DNA of 64,000 nt from JAIBJN01 sp963775505 (GCA_963775505.1 CAVZIL010000009.1:248001-312000), one strand, 5' to 3'; counted from the first letter of the stretch, positions 1 to 9,861 are shown. Made by a program: numbers and translations. Notes: generated by a model not told the origin, from the sequence alone.

Positions 1-1322
1 GCCGCCTACAAGAAGACGCCGGGCGCCGCGCGGCACGCCCAGGTCGAGCTCGACCGCGTCAGCGGCGACTTCCGCGTCTGGTCGATCGAGCTCCCCGGCG
101 GACGTCGAGGAGCGCCTGCTCGACGAGGCCCGCGAGCGCGCGATCACCGAGCTCGAGGCCGTCGAGGCCGAGAACGGCGAGCGCTCGCACACGCTCATCT
201 CCGACGACGACCTCGCCATCGACTGGTCCGACATCGACCCGGCGCTCGTCAAGCGCAGCGACGTCACGCCCGACAACTTCGGCCGCATCGCCGCGCAGAC
301 GGCCAAGCAGGTCATCCTGCAGCGGATCCGCGAGGCCGAGCGCGAGATGATGTACGACGAGTACGTCGACCGCGTCAGCGAGGTCGTCACGGGCATCGTG
401 CAGCAGGCCGGCGACCGCAACAACGTCCTCGTCGACCTCGGCAAGGTCGAGGCGCTCCTGCCGCGCTCGGAGCAGGTCGACGGCGAGCGCTACGAGCAGG
501 GAAGCCGCATCAAGGCGGTCATCACCGAGGTCCGCTCCGGCACGAAGGGCCCGCAGGTGATCCTCTCGCGCCGCGATCCCGAGCTGATCAAGACGCTCTT
601 CGAGCTCGAGGTGCCCGAGATCGCCGACGGCCTCGTCGAGATCCGCGGCGTCGCCCGCGAGCCCGGCTACCGCTCCAAGATCGCCGTCGAGTCGCACGTC
701 CAGGGCGTCGACCCGGTCGGCGCCTGCGTCGGGCCCGCGCGGCTCGCGCGTCCGCATGGTCGTGTCCGAGCTCCGCGGCGAGAAGATCGACATCATCCCC
801 TGGAACCCCGAGCCCGCGCGCTTCGTCGCCAAGGCGCTCTCGCCGGCGCGCGTGCGCGAGGTGCTCGTCGACGACGAGACCATGGAGGCGACCGTCGTCG
901 TCCCCGACGACCAGCTGTCGCTGGCGATCGGCAAGGAGGGCCTGAACGCCCGCCTCGCCGCGCGCCTGACCGGCTGGAAGGTCGACATCGTCTCGGAGAC
1001 CGAGTTCGCGCGGAGCGAGGCCGAGGCGGCCTTCGGCGGCGGCGCCGACGAGGAGTTCACCGGCCGCTGCGCCGCCGTCCTCGGGACCGGCAAGCGCTGC
1101 CCGAACACGTCCGTTCCCGGCTCGCGCTACTGCGGGATCCCCGCCCACCGCGAGCTCGCAGCCCGCGAGGAGGCCGGCGAGGAGCTCGCCCCGTCCGAGG
1201 CCGTCCCGGTCGGCGGCTTCGAGGAGCCGGAGGCCGAGGACGCCGAGGCTGAGGTCGAGGGCGAAGTCGAGGCCGTGGAGGTCGAGGCGGCCGCCGGGGA
1301 GGAAGAGCAGCCTGCGTCGTGA
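1..1322 (+). CDS. nusA: Transcription termination/antitermination factor NusA (5' partial, frameshifted)
   Basis: NusA binds RNA polymerase and nascent RNA to modulate pausing, termination and antitermination. The 5' end lies outside the window. The N-terminal domain, S1 domain and KH domains can be read in three successive frames, with apparent one-base insertions near 98 and 735; the KH signature 'LAIGKEGLNARLAA' lies near 928-970. The stop TGA (1320-1322) overlaps the GTG of the next gene. The C-terminus is odd: after the KH region there is a Cys-x9-Cys-x10-Cys-x4-His cluster (about 1068-1148) and then a long Glu/Ala-rich acidic tail. Family assignment rests on the KH and S1 motifs and on the conserved nusA-ylxR-infB order. 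The frameshifts are most likely sequence errors. Confidence 0.93.
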
Positions 1323-1567
1323 GCGAGCCCATCCGGACGTGCGTCGGGTGCGGGCGGAAGGCGCCGCAGCGGGAGCTCGCGCGCTTCGCGGCTCCGACCG
1401 GGGTGCTCGAGCCGGACGACGGCCGGACGCTGCCGGGACGCGGCGCGTACACCTGCCGGCGGCCCTCCTGCTTCGAGAAGGCGGAGGCCCGGCGGGCGTT
1501 CGCGCGCACGCTCCGGCGGACGGTCACCATCCCATCCGGTTTGAAAGCGTCTATACGAGAGGATTAG
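1319..1567 (+). CDS. ylxR: YlxR/RnpM-family RNA-binding protein
   Basis: This 82-residue protein of the YlxR family (DUF448) is a small RNA-binding protein; in Bacillus the homologue, renamed RnpM, binds and modulates RNase P. The N-terminal 'CVGCGRKAP' and the central 'GRGAYTCRR' followed by a Cys are typical of the family. GTG 1319 overlaps the nusA stop, which suggests translational coupling, and infB starts 10 bp downstream. That position between nusA and infB is the usual one in Gram-positive bacteria. A role in RNase P modulation here is inferred from family and context only. Confidence 0.92.
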   Translation: MSEPIRTCVGCGRKAPQRELARFAAPTGVLEPDDGRTLPGRGAYTCRRPSCFEKAEARRAFARTLRRTVTIPSGLKASIRED

Positions 1568-1576
1568 GCTCGAACC
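1565..1576 (+). promoter_or_regulatory. Possible -10 element just before infB
   Basis: TAGGCT (1565-1570) stands 6 nt before the infB GTG, the same geometry as other candidate leaderless promoters in this window. It overlaps the ylxR stop codon, so it may be coincidental. No -35 consensus is visible. Confidence 0.3.
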
Positions 1577-3564
1577 GTGTCTGATCGCCAGAGACCACTG
1601 AGGCCGCGCGGCGGCGCGCCGGGAGGGCGCCGCAAGCGCCGCGTGGTCATCGACACGCAGGCCGCCCGCCCGCGCCCCGACGCACGCCAGCAGCGCGATG
1701 TCCCGAAGCAGGAGCGCCCGGCGCAGCAGGCCCGGCGCCCGCGCAGACCGGCCCCGTCAAGGTCAACTCGGGAGCGACCGTCAAGGAGCTGTCCGCGGCT
1801 CTCGGCGTCTCGGTGCCCGAGATCATCAAGATCATGATGAACGTCGGCGAGATGGTCACCATCACGCAGACGCTCACCGACGAGGCGATCGAGCTCATCG
1901 CCACCGAGTCGAAGAAGGAAGTCGAGATCAAGCACGCCGACGAGGAGGATCCCGAGCCCGAGGTCTACGAGGACGACCCCGACGACCTGTCGGCCCGGCC
2001 GCCCGTCGTCACGATCATGGGCCACGTCGACCACGGCAAGACGACGCTCCTCGACGCCATCCGCGAGAGCGCGGTCGTCGAGACCGAGGCCGGCGGCATC
2101 ACGCAGCACATCGGCGCCTACCAGGTCGATCACGCCGGCCGGCGGATCACGTTCCTCGACACGCCCGGCCACGAGGCGTTCACCGCGCTCCGCGCGCGTG
2201 GCGCGAAGGTGACGGACATCGCCGTGCTGGTCGTGGCCGCCGACGACGGCGTCATGCCGCAGACCGTGGAGTCGATCAACCACGCGCGCGCCGCCGAGGT
2301 GCCGGTGCTCGTCGCGGTCAACAAGATCGACCGGCCCGAGGCCAATCCGCAGAAGGTCAGGCAGGAGCTCGTGGCGCACGATCTCCAGCCCGAGGACTGG
2401 GGCGGGACGACGCAGTTCGCCGACGTCTCCGCCAAGACCCGCGAGGGCATCGACGACCTGCTCGAGAGGATCCTGCTCGTCGCCGACGCCGAGCTCGAGC
2501 TCCAGGCCAACGCCAAGGCCGAGGCCTCCGGGCCGATCATCGAGAGCCGGCTGGACATCGGCCGCGGCCCGGTCGCGACGATGCTCGTCGCGCGCGGCAC
2601 GCTCCGGGTCGGCGACGCCATCGTCGCCGGTGACGCCTGGGGCAAGGTGCGCGCGCTGCTCGACTTCCGCGGCGAGAAGGTCAAGGACGCCGGCCCGGGC
2701 ACGCCGGTCGAGATCCTCGGCTTCGACAAGCCGCCCGCGGCGGGCGAGCACGCCCGCGTCGTCGAGAACGAGCGCCAGGCGCGCCAGCTCGCGCAGGCCC
2801 GCGGCCAGCGCGTCCGCGCCGAGCAGCTCGCGCGGAGCGCCAAGAAGGGCGTCTCGCTGGAGGAGCTCTTCACGCAGATGGAGGAGGGCGCGCTCCGCGA
2901 GCTCAACATCATCGTCAAGGCCGACGTCCAGGGCTCGATCGAGGCCGTCGTCGGCGAGCTCTCGAAGATCGACCACCCCGAGGTGGGCGTCAACGTCATC
3001 CACACGGGCATCGGCGCGATCACCGAGGGCGACGTCATGCTCGCGTCCGCGTCGAACGCCGTCGTCATCGGCTTCAACGTGCGCCCGAACGCCGAGGCCC
3101 GCTCCCTGGCCGAGCGCGAGGGCGTCGACCTGCGCACGTACCGGGTCATCTACCAGCTCACCGACGACATCCGCCAGGCGCTCGTCGGCATGCTCACGCC
3201 CGAGACGCACGAGAACATCCTCGGCGAGGCCGAGGTCCGGGCGCTCTTCCGCGCCTCCCGCCTCGGCGTCATCGCCGGCTCCTACGTCACCAGCGGCACG
3301 ATCCGCCGGAACGCCCAGGTGCGGGTCGTCCGGGACGGCACGGTGATCTACGAGACGACCATCTCCGGCCTCAAGCGCTTCAAGGACGACGTCCGCGAGG
3401 TGCAGGAGGGCTTCGAGTGCGGCATCCTGCTCGACGGCTTCAACGACGTGAAGGAGGGCGACGTCCTCGAGGCCTTCGAGACCAAGGAGATCGAGCGCAC
3501 CGACCTCTCGGTCGCCGGGAACGGCGGCGCCCCGGACGAGCCGGAGGCGGACGAGACCGAGTAG
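1577..3564 (+). CDS. infB: Translation initiation factor IF-2 (frameshifted near 1743)
   Basis: IF-2 is the GTPase that brings initiator tRNA to the 30S subunit and promotes subunit joining. The basic, low-complexity N-terminus starts at GTG 1577. The IF2_N helix region 'VKELSAALGVSVPEIIKIM' follows, then the G domain with 'GHVDHGKT' (G1, about 2020-2045), 'DTPGHEAF' (G3) and 'NKID' (G4), then domains II, III and IV. The frame changes near 1743 by an apparent loss of one base; downstream the frame is open to TAG 3562-3564. Restored length is about 660 residues with a short N-terminal extension. It lies in the nusA-ylxR-infB operon. Confidence 0.96.
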
Positions 3565-3572
3565 GCCGGGCC

Positions 3573-3872
3573 GTGGGCTCCGGCTACGTCGGCATCCTGT
3601 CCGCGGAGCTCCGCTTCCCGGACAACCACTCGCTGAAGGGGAAGCGGAAGGAGCTCCTCTCCGCGAAGGCGCAGCTCCAGCGGCGCTTCGGCGCCTCCGT
3701 GGCCGAGGTCGACCACCACGAGGTCTGGCAGCGCGCGCAGCTGACGCTGGCCTGCGTCGCGCGCGGGCACACCGAGCTGCTCGGGCTCCTCGACGGCGCC
3801 GAGCGCTACCTCGCCTCGCAGAGCTTCGAGCTCGCGCGGGTCGAGCGCGAGGTGGTGACCCTCGATGAGTGA
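3573..3872 (+). CDS. DUF503 family protein
   Basis: This small (99 aa) DUF503 (YlxP-like) protein shows typical features: an N-terminal strand 'YVGILSAELRFPDNHSLKGK', then 'SVAEVDHHEVWQRAQL'. DUF503 genes regularly sit between infB and rbfA in Gram-positive genomes, as here, but their function is not established; a link to ribosome maturation is only inferred from context. GTG 3573 is chosen because it lies 8 bp after the infB stop and the protein aligns from there. Its stop overlaps the rbfA start (ATG 3865), suggesting coupled translation. Confidence 0.85.
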   Translation: MGSGYVGILSAELRFPDNHSLKGKRKELLSAKAQLQRRFGASVAEVDHHEVWQRAQLTLACVARGHTELLGLLDGAERYLASQSFELARVEREVVTLDE

Positions 3873-4224
3873 GCGCATGCGCCGCGTCAACGAGGCCCTG
3901 CGCGAGGTGCTCTCCGAGGAGATCCGCGCGCTCAAGGACCCCCGCATCGGCTTCGTCACCATCACCGGCGTGAAGACGAGCCGGGACCTCCGCCAGGCGA
4001 CCGTCTACGTCAGCGTGCTCGGCTCGAAGCGCAAGCGCGAGGCCTCGCTCACGGGGCTCGCGTCCTCCGGCGGCGTGCTCCAGGCGGCCGTGAACCGGGA
4101 GCTCCATCTGAAGCGAACGCCACAGTTGAGCTTTGAGTACGATCCGACGATAGAGGAGGGGGTGCGGCTAACCAGGCTCATCGATGAGCTTGCCCCAGAC
4201 GGAAACCCAGAACCCGAAAGCTGA
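3865..4224 (+). CDS. rbfA: Ribosome-binding factor A
   Basis: RbfA is a single KH-like-domain protein that binds the 30S subunit and supports 16S rRNA 5' end maturation. This 119-residue protein shows 'MSERMRRVNEALREVLSEEI', then 'LKDPRIGFVTITGVKTSRDL' and 'ATVYVSVLGS', all typical. The start ATG overlaps the end of the DUF503 gene, and its own 3' end overlaps the nrnA start by about 40 bp. The order infB-DUF503-rbfA-nrnA-truB is conserved. Confidence 0.95.
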   Translation: MSERMRRVNEALREVLSEEIRALKDPRIGFVTITGVKTSRDLRQATVYVSVLGSKRKREASLTGLASSGGVLQAAVNRELHLKRTPQLSFEYDPTIEEGVRLTRLIDELAPDGNPEPES

Positions 4225-5206
4225 GCTCGACGCGGTCGTGGAGGCGATCCGGTCGCACGACCGGTTCCTCGTCACCACCCACGAGAACCCCGACGGCGAC
4301 GCGCTCGGCTCGATCCTCGCCATGAAGCTCGCCCTCGAGCAGCTCGGCAAGGACGCGTTCCTCTACCTCTCGGGCGTCATCCCGCTGCCGAGCGAGTACG
4401 CCTTCATGAACCTCGGCGCGATCAGCCGGGAGCTGCCCGCCGACGCCGACGAGCGGGTCGTCCTCGCGCTCGACTGCGCGAACGAGCGCCGGCTCGGCCC
4501 CGACTCGTCGTTCGTGGAGCGCTCGCCTCTCGTGGTCGACATCGACCACCACCACGACAACTCCCGCTTCGGCCAGGTCAACCTGATCGTCGCCGACGCC
4601 TCGTCGACCGGCGAGATCCTCTACGACCTCTTCGAGGAGCTCGGCGTCGAGCTGACCCCCGAGATCGCCGAGGCGCTCTACATCGCGCTCGTCACCGACA
4701 CCGGGCGCTTCCAGTACACGAACACCACGCCGAAGGCGCTCCGCATCGCCGCTCACCTGGTCGAGGCCGGCGCCAACGTCCACCAGGTCTTCCAGGACGT
4801 CTACGAGAACGTCGCCTTCGCCAAGCTCAAGCTGCTCGCCCGGGCGCTCGAGAGCGCGCGGGTCTACGAGGGCGGCCGCGTCATCGTCGCCGACCTCGAG
4901 CGCGCGCGACTTCGCCGCGGCCGGGGCGGAGGAGCCCTTCGCGGAGGGGATCATCGACTTCCTCCGCTCGGTCGAGGGCGCCGAGATCGTCGCGCTCATC
5001 CGCGAGCCGCCCACCCAGAACGGGCCCACGCGCCGCGTCAGCCTGCGCACGCGCGGCACCGGGGTCGACGTCTCGGCCATCGCCGCGCAAGAGCGGCGGC
5101 GGCGGCCACCGCCAGGCCGCCGGCTTCTCGAGCGAAGCCTCGACGGACGAGATCGTCGACTTCATCCGCCGCGAGTTCCTCGAGCAGTCTCCCGCGCTCG
5201 AGCTAG
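4184..5206 (+). CDS. nrnA: DHH/DHHA1 bifunctional oligoribonuclease/PAP phosphatase NrnA (frameshifted)
   Basis: NrnA degrades short oligoribonucleotides and in many bacteria also dephosphorylates 3'-phosphoadenosine 5'-phosphate. The N-terminal DHH domain shows 'NPDGDALGS' and 'DIDHHHDN', both metal-binding motifs. The C-terminal DHHA1 signature (GGGGH followed by AAG) appears near 5095-5120 once the frame is restored. Apparent single-base insertions lie near 4905 and 5088. A third small error near 5200 would be needed to reach the TAG at 5204-5206; without it the frame runs straight into truB. I treat that fusion as an artefact because truB has its own -10 element and GTG. Confidence 0.9.
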   Translation: MSLPQTETQNPKAELDAVVEAIRSHDRFLVTTHENPDGDALGSILAMKLALEQLGKDAFLYLSGVIPLPSEYAFMNLGAISRELPADADERVVLALDCANERRLGPDSSFVERSPLVVDIDHHHDNSRFGQVNLIVADASSTGEILYDLFEELGVELTPEIAEALYIALVTDTGRFQYTNTTPKALRIAAHLVEAGANVHQVFQDVYENVAFAKLKLLARALESARVYEGGRVIVADLERARLRRGRGGGALRGGDHRLPPLGRGRRDRRAHPRAAHPERAHAPRQPAHARHRGRRLGHRRARAAAAATARPPASRAKPRRTRSSTSSAASSSSSLPRSS

Positions 5207-5218
5207 AGGCCGCGCGCC

Positions 5219-5232
5219 TAGACTGGGTCGCC
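5219..5232 (+). promoter_or_regulatory. Candidate leaderless promoter of truB
   Basis: TAGACT (5219-5224) is followed by 8 nt and then the truB GTG (5233). No Shine-Dalgarno sequence precedes this start. The identical hexamer at similar distance precedes rnj and the gene at 59793. Confidence 0.5.
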
Positions 5233-6031
5233 GTGACCGAGCCGGCGACATCGGGCCTCGTGCTGGTCGACAAGCCGGCCGGGCCGTCGTCCTTCGCGGT
5301 CGTGGCCGACGCGAAGCGCCGGTTCGGGACGAAGGCGGGGCACGCGGGCACGCTCGACCCGCTCGCGACCGGGCTCCTGCTCGTCCTGCTGGGGAAGGGG
5401 ACGCGGCTCGCCCGCTACCTCGTCGGCCTGGACAAGCGCTACCGCACGGAGATCCGCCTCGGCCTGCGCACGTCCACCGGCGACGGGGAGGGCGAGGTCG
5501 TCGAGGAGACCGCGATCGCGACCGAGGGGGAGATCCTGGGCCTCGAAGGCGAGGTCGAGCTGCCGGTTCCGGCGGCCTCCGCGGTGAAGATCGACGGCGA
5601 GCGCGCCTACAAGCTCCACCGGCGCGGCGTCGCCGTCGAGATGCCGCTGCGCGCCTCGACCATCCACGGCCTGGAGATCGTCCGCTACGCGCCGCCGCTC
5701 GTCGAGCTCGACCTGCACGTCTCCAGCGGCACCTACGTCCGGGCGATCGCGGACGCGCTGGGCGGGCACTGCCGCTGGCTCCGCCGCACGGCCGTCGGGC
5801 CGTTCCGGGTCGAGGACGCCGACGACGAGCGCGTCCTGCCGCTTCTCGCCGCGCTCGTCCACCTGCCGGAGCGCGCGCTCGACGACGAGCGAGGCCGCGC
5901 TCGTCCGCTCGGGCCGGGCGGTGTCCGGAGCGGGGGAGGGGCCGGTCGCGCTCTGGACCGGCGACGGCGAGCTCGTCGCCGTCGGGCAGGCCGGCGGCGG
6001 GACGATCAGGCCCGAGACCGTCGTCGGATGA
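5233..6031 (+). CDS. truB: tRNA pseudouridine(55) synthase TruB (frameshifted near 5889)
   Basis: TruB converts U55 in the T-loop of tRNAs to pseudouridine. The protein begins 'LVLVDKPAGPSSFAVV' and carries the catalytic motif 'HAGTLDPLATGLL' with the nucleophilic Asp, then 'SAVKIDGERAYKLHRRG' and 'VSSGTYVRAIADALG', all TruB hallmarks. One apparent extra base near 5889 shifts the frame in the C-terminal PUA-like region; in the restored frame the gene ends at TGA 6029-6031, overlapping the ATG of the next gene. GTG 5233 is chosen from family alignment. Restored length is about 265 residues. Confidence 0.94.
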
Positions 6032-7265
6032 CGCTCCTCCGGGAGCGCGGTTTCCGCAACTTCTGGCTCGCGACCTCGGTGTCGCTGCTCGGCGACCAGA
6101 TCGCGCTGCTCGCGCTGCCCCTCGTCGCCGTGCTCGTCCTCGATGCCGGGGCCGGGCAGATGGGCCTCCTCGCCGCGGCGGCGCTCCTCCCGCACCTGCT
6201 CTTCTCGCTCCCCGCCGGCGTCTGGCTCGACCGGGTGGCGAGCCGTCGCCGCGTCATGATCGCCAGCGACCTGGGCGGGCGGCGCTCGTCGGCACGATCC
6301 CGCTCGCCTACGCGCTCGACGTCCTCACGCTGGCGCAGCTCTACGCCGTCGCCTTCCTCGCCGGCTCGCTGGCGGTGCTCTTCGACCTCTCCTACCCGAC
6401 GCTCTTCGTCTCGCTCGCAAGCCGCGACCGCTACATCGAGGGGAACTCGCTCGTCCACGGCAGCCGGTCGTTCTCCGCCGTGGCGGGCCCGTCTCTCGGC
6501 GGCCTGCTCGTTTCGGCGTTCAGCGCGCCGCTTGGCCCTGCTCGGCGACGCGGTCTCGTTCCTCGTCTCGGCGCTCTTCCTCGGGCGTGTCCGCGCCGAG
6601 GAGCCGCCGATCGAGCACGAGGACGAGCCCGGCCTGCGCGCGCGGGTCACGACGGGGCTTCGCTTCATCGGCCGGAACCCGATCTTCCGCCCGACCCTGA
6701 CCGCGGTGGCGACGCTGAACTTCTTCAACTACGCCTTCCAGGCGCTCTTCGTCCTCTACGCGACGCGCACGCTCGGGGTCGAGCCGGCGACGCTCGGCCT
6801 CGTGCTCGGCGCCGGCGCGGTGGGCGGCGCTCCTTGGTGCGTTCTTCGCCGGGCGAATCGGGCGAGCCCTCGGCGTGGGGAGGGCGTTCCTCCTCGGGCT
6901 GCGTGCTCTTCCCGCTCCCGCTCGTCCTCGTTCCGCTGGCCGCCGGGCCGCAGTGGCTCATCATCGGCATGCTGTTCGTCGCCGAGTTCTGCTCGGGCCT
7001 CGGCGTCATGATTCTCGACATCAACGTCGGCTCGATCATGTTCGCGCTCACACCCGACCGCCTCCGCTCCCGCGCCACCGGGGCGTTCAACTTCGTCAAC
7101 TGGGGCATCCGGCCGCTCGGCGCGCTCGCCGGCGGCGCGCTCGGCGCGTCGATCGGGGTTCGCCCGACGCTCTGGGTGGCGACGATCGGCGCGCTGGCGG
7201 GCGCTCTGCTGCTCCTGCCGACCCCGGTACCCGGCCTGCGCGAGCTACCCGAGGAGGCCGCGTGA
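6028..7265 (+). CDS. Major facilitator superfamily transporter (four frameshifts)
   Basis: This is a 12-helix MFS permease of the TMEM175/enterobactin-exporter-like type, about 412 residues after restoration. It shows 'FRNFWLATSVSLLGDQIALL' at the N-terminus and a typical loop 'GVWLDRVASRRRVMIASDLG' between helices 2 and 3. The frame moves by apparent -1 near 6279 and +1 near 6530, 6833 and 6900. ATG 6028 overlaps the truB stop and its TGA overlaps the ribF GTG. Substrate is unknown; this subfamily is often annotated as macrolide or drug efflux, but nothing here shows that. Its insertion between truB and ribF is unusual, as those two are normally adjacent. Confidence 0.82.
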
Positions 7266-8131
7266 TCGTCGCCCGCTCGCCCGCCGAGCTTCCCGGCCGC
7301 CGAGCGCGCCGTCGCGCTCGGCACGTTCGACGGCGTCCATCGCGGCCACCGGGCGGTGATCGAGGCCGTGAAGGCGGCCGGGCTCCGCTCGACCGTGCTC
7401 ACGTTCGACCCGCACCCGCGCCTCGTCCTCGGCTACGACGTGCAGCTGCTGACCACGTTCGAGCGCCGCCTGGAGCTGATCGAGGAGGCAGGCCCGGACG
7501 AGGTGCTCGTGGTCGAGTTCACGCAGGAGCTGTCCCGCTGGGAGCCGGAGGCCTTCGTGGCCGAGTACCTGACGGGGATCGGCGCGCGCGTGGTCGTCGC
7601 GGGCGAGAACTTCCGCTTCGGCGCCGGCCGGCGCGGCGACGTCGAGCTCCTGCGCTCGCTCGGGCTCGACGTGCGCCCCGTGCCGCTGGTCGAGGGCGTC
7701 TCCTCGAGCCGCATCCGCGAGCTCGTCCGCGAGGGCGACCTCCCCGCGGCGGCCGAGCTCCTGGGACGGCCGTACGAGCTCGAGGGGGAGGTCGTGTACG
7801 GCGACCAGCGGGGCGGAACGCTCGGCTTCCCCACTGCGAACCTCGCGCCCGACCCGCACGCGCTCGTGCCCGCCTACGGCATCTACGCCGGCGAGGCGCT
7901 CGGGCACCGCGTCGCCGCCTCGATCGGCGTCAACCCGCACTACGGCGGCAGCGAGCGCCGGATCGAGGCCTTCCTGCTCGACTTCACCGGGGATCTCTAC
8001 GGAGACCGGCTGCGGCTCGAGCTCTGGGAGCGGCTCCGCGAGGAGCGCGCGTTCGCGAGCGAGGACGACCTCGTCGCCCAGATCGCCGCCGACGTCGAGG
8101 CGCGCGCGGGCCGCCCGGCGGCCCGGCCTAG
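7262..8131 (+). CDS. ribF: Bifunctional riboflavin kinase/FMN adenylyltransferase (frameshifted)
   Basis: RibF makes FMN from riboflavin and FAD from FMN. The adenylyltransferase domain has 'ALGTFDGVHRGH' with the HxGH nucleotide-binding motif and 'GENFRFGAGRRGD'. After 'SSSRIRELVREGDLPAAAEL' the kinase domain shows 'GTLGFPTANL' and the C-terminal 'VNPHYGGSERRIEAFLLDF'. An apparent extra G near 7292 shifts the frame after 'VARSPAELP'. The kinase frame has no stop near its end, so a second small error around 8110 is needed to reach TAG 8129-8131. That TAG shares a CTAG tetranucleotide with the stop of the convergent ggt gene. Confidence 0.93.
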   Translation: MIVARSPAELPGRRARRRARHVRRRPSRPPGGDRGREGGRAPLDRAHVRPAPAPRPRLRRAAADHVRAPPGADRGGRPGRGARGRVHAGAVPLGAGGLRGRVPDGDRRARGRRGRELPLRRRPARRRRAPALARARRAPRAAGRGRLLEPHPRARPRGRPPRGGRAPGTAVRARGGGRVRRPAGRNARLPHCEPRARPARARARLRHLRRRGARAPRRRLDRRQPALRRQRAPDRGLPARLHRGSLRRPAAARALGAAPRGARVRERGRPRRPDRRRRRGARGPPGGPA

Positions 8132-9528
8132 AGCCGAGCGCGCAGCCCGCTGCGCCGCGGGTCGGCGGCGCCGCCGCCTCGGGCCACGACGCTCACGCCG
8201 CCGAAGTAGTGGTGCCGCTCCTCCCAGAGGCGGACGTCGTAGCCGTCGCCCGCGAGCGCCTCGACGGCGCTGTCCTCGAAGCCGGGCTCGAGGTGGACGA
8301 TCTCGCCGGTCGAGTGGAGCCGCGGCCGGTCGACGGCCTCCTGCGGCGCGAGGCCCTCGTCGAGGATCCCCGAGAGCACCTGCGCGAGCGCCGGCCGGAG
8401 CCGGGTGCCCCCGGCGGCGCCGGCGGCGAGCACGAGCCCCTCGCCGTCGAGCGCGACGGTCGGCGACATCATGCTCGCCATGCGCTTGCCGGGATCGAGC
8501 GGCCCGACGAGCAGGTCGGACTCCCCGAGCATGCTGTTCAGGTGGACGTCGTAGCCCGGGAGGAAGTCGCCCGAGCCGAGCCCGAGGCTGGTCGTGAGCG
8601 ACGCAGGCGCCCCCGGCCGCGTCGACGGCGCAGAGGTTGGTCGTGTGCTCGTAGGTCCTCCCGCTGTAGAGCGGTGCTGCGAGCAGGCGGGCGAGGACGA
8701 GGGCGCGGCCGGCCGGCGACACGCCGTTCAGCGCGGGGGAGGGCCGCCAGCGTGTCGGCGAGCTGCGAGAGCCCGCCGCGCGTCTGCACGCGGACGCCGG
8801 CGTAGGCGACCTCGGCAGGCTCGGCCCACTCGACGCGGTACGCGGCCAGGTCCTCCGGGCGTGACGAGGCCGGCGCGCTCCTCCATCAGCTCGAGCAGCG
8901 ACTCGGCGAGCGTGCCCTCGTAGAACGTGCGGGCGCCCTCGGCGGCCACGACCTCCAGCGCGGTCACGAGCCCCGGCTGGTCGAGCCGGTCGCCGGCCTC
9001 CAGCAGCCGCCCGCCCGGCGAGTACATGCGCCCGCCCTCTCGCATCGTCATCACCGGCGCCAGCATGGCAAGGCAGTTCGCGTGGGCCGGCGGCATGTCG
9101 ACCCCGGCTCGGGCGAGCCGCAGCGCCGGCTCCACGAGCCGGTCCCAGGGGAGCGTCCCGCCATGCCGCCACAGCTCGTCCAGGCCCGCGGGCACGCCGG
9201 GAACGGCGCACGTCGCGGCGCCGACGAAGTAGTGCACCAGCTCCTCTCCGAAGGGCACGGCCAGCTCCTCGAGCACGGGCGTCTCGCGCCGCTGTCCGAG
9301 CCCCGGGACGGTCACGAAGAAGTCCAGCACCTGCGCCTTGCCGCTCCCGGCCTCGACCAGCACGGCGTAGCCGCCGCCCGCGATCCCCGTCATCACGGTC
9401 TCTGCCACGCACGAGGCGAGCGCCGCGGCCACGGCCGCGTCGACCGCCGTCCCGCCCTCGGCGAGGATCTCGAGACCGGCCTCGGCCGTCGCCGGATGGC
9501 CTGCCGCAACGCCTGGAGGTACCTGCAC
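8128..9528 (-). CDS. ggt: Gamma-glutamyltransferase (frameshifted)
   Basis: Gamma-glutamyltransferases are self-processing Ntn hydrolases that cleave glutathione and other gamma-glutamyl compounds. The N-terminal part reads 'HPATAEAGLEILAEGGTAVD' and 'MTGIAGGGYAVL', characteristic of the family. The small-subunit start with the nucleophilic Thr appears as 'HTTNLCAVD' in another frame, and the C-terminal part as 'LVLAAGAAGGTRLRPALAQ'. At least three frame changes between about 8530 and 8870 fragment the ORF. No signal peptide is seen after the GTG at 9528, so a cytoplasmic location is likely. It is convergent with ribF and divergent from rpsO, with which it appears to share a bidirectional promoter. 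Confidence 0.88.
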
Positions 9529-9549
9529 CTTTGCTAGCCTACGTCGGTC
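9529..9549. promoter_or_regulatory. Bidirectional promoter with overlapping -10 elements (ggt / rpsO)
   Basis: The 21-bp divergent gap holds TAGCCT on the plus strand (9535-9540), 9 nt before the rpsO GTG. On the minus strand TAGGCT (complement of 9536-9541) lies 7 nt before the ggt GTG. The two hexamers share five base pairs. Neither start has a Shine-Dalgarno sequence. Confidence 0.5.
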
Positions 9550-9819
9550 GTGACCCTCACGAAGGACGCAAAGCGCGAGATTTTCGACCACCACGGGCGG
9601 GCCGCCGGTGACACCGGCTCCCCCCAGGTGCAGATCGCGCTGCTCACGAAGCGGATCGAACAGCTGACCGAGCACCTGCGCACGCATCGCAAGGATCACC
9701 ACTCACGCCGCGGGCTCCTCAAGCTCGTCGGCAAGCGCCGCCGGCTCCTCGACTACCTGCAGAAGCGGGATCTCGAGGGCTATCGCGCGCTGATCCAAGA
9801 GCTCGGCCTCAGGAGGTAG
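9550..9819 (+). CDS. rpsO: 30S ribosomal protein S15
   Basis: S15 binds the central domain of 16S rRNA and is an early-assembling small-subunit protein. The 89-residue product is full length and shows 'HGRAAGDTGSPQVQIALLT', 'RIEQLTEHLRTHRKDHHSRR' and 'LLKLVGKRRRLLDYL', all diagnostic. The GTG at 9550 has no Shine-Dalgarno site but follows a -10-like hexamer, consistent with a leaderless message. pnp lies 139 bp downstream, the usual rpsO-pnp order, with a structured leader between them. Confidence 0.97.
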   Translation: MTLTKDAKREIFDHHGRAAGDTGSPQVQIALLTKRIEQLTEHLRTHRKDHHSRRGLLKLVGKRRRLLDYLQKRDLEGYRALIQELGLRR

Positions 9820-9861
9820 GCGGAACTCCCGGACTCCCACCGCCCGCCACTGGGCACACCG

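Noticed and set aside
4184..6031. nrnA-truB as a natural fusion protein
   Set aside because: Both proteins have complete separate families, truB has its own GTG with a -10-like hexamer at leaderless distance, and the region contains several indels that explain the missing stop.
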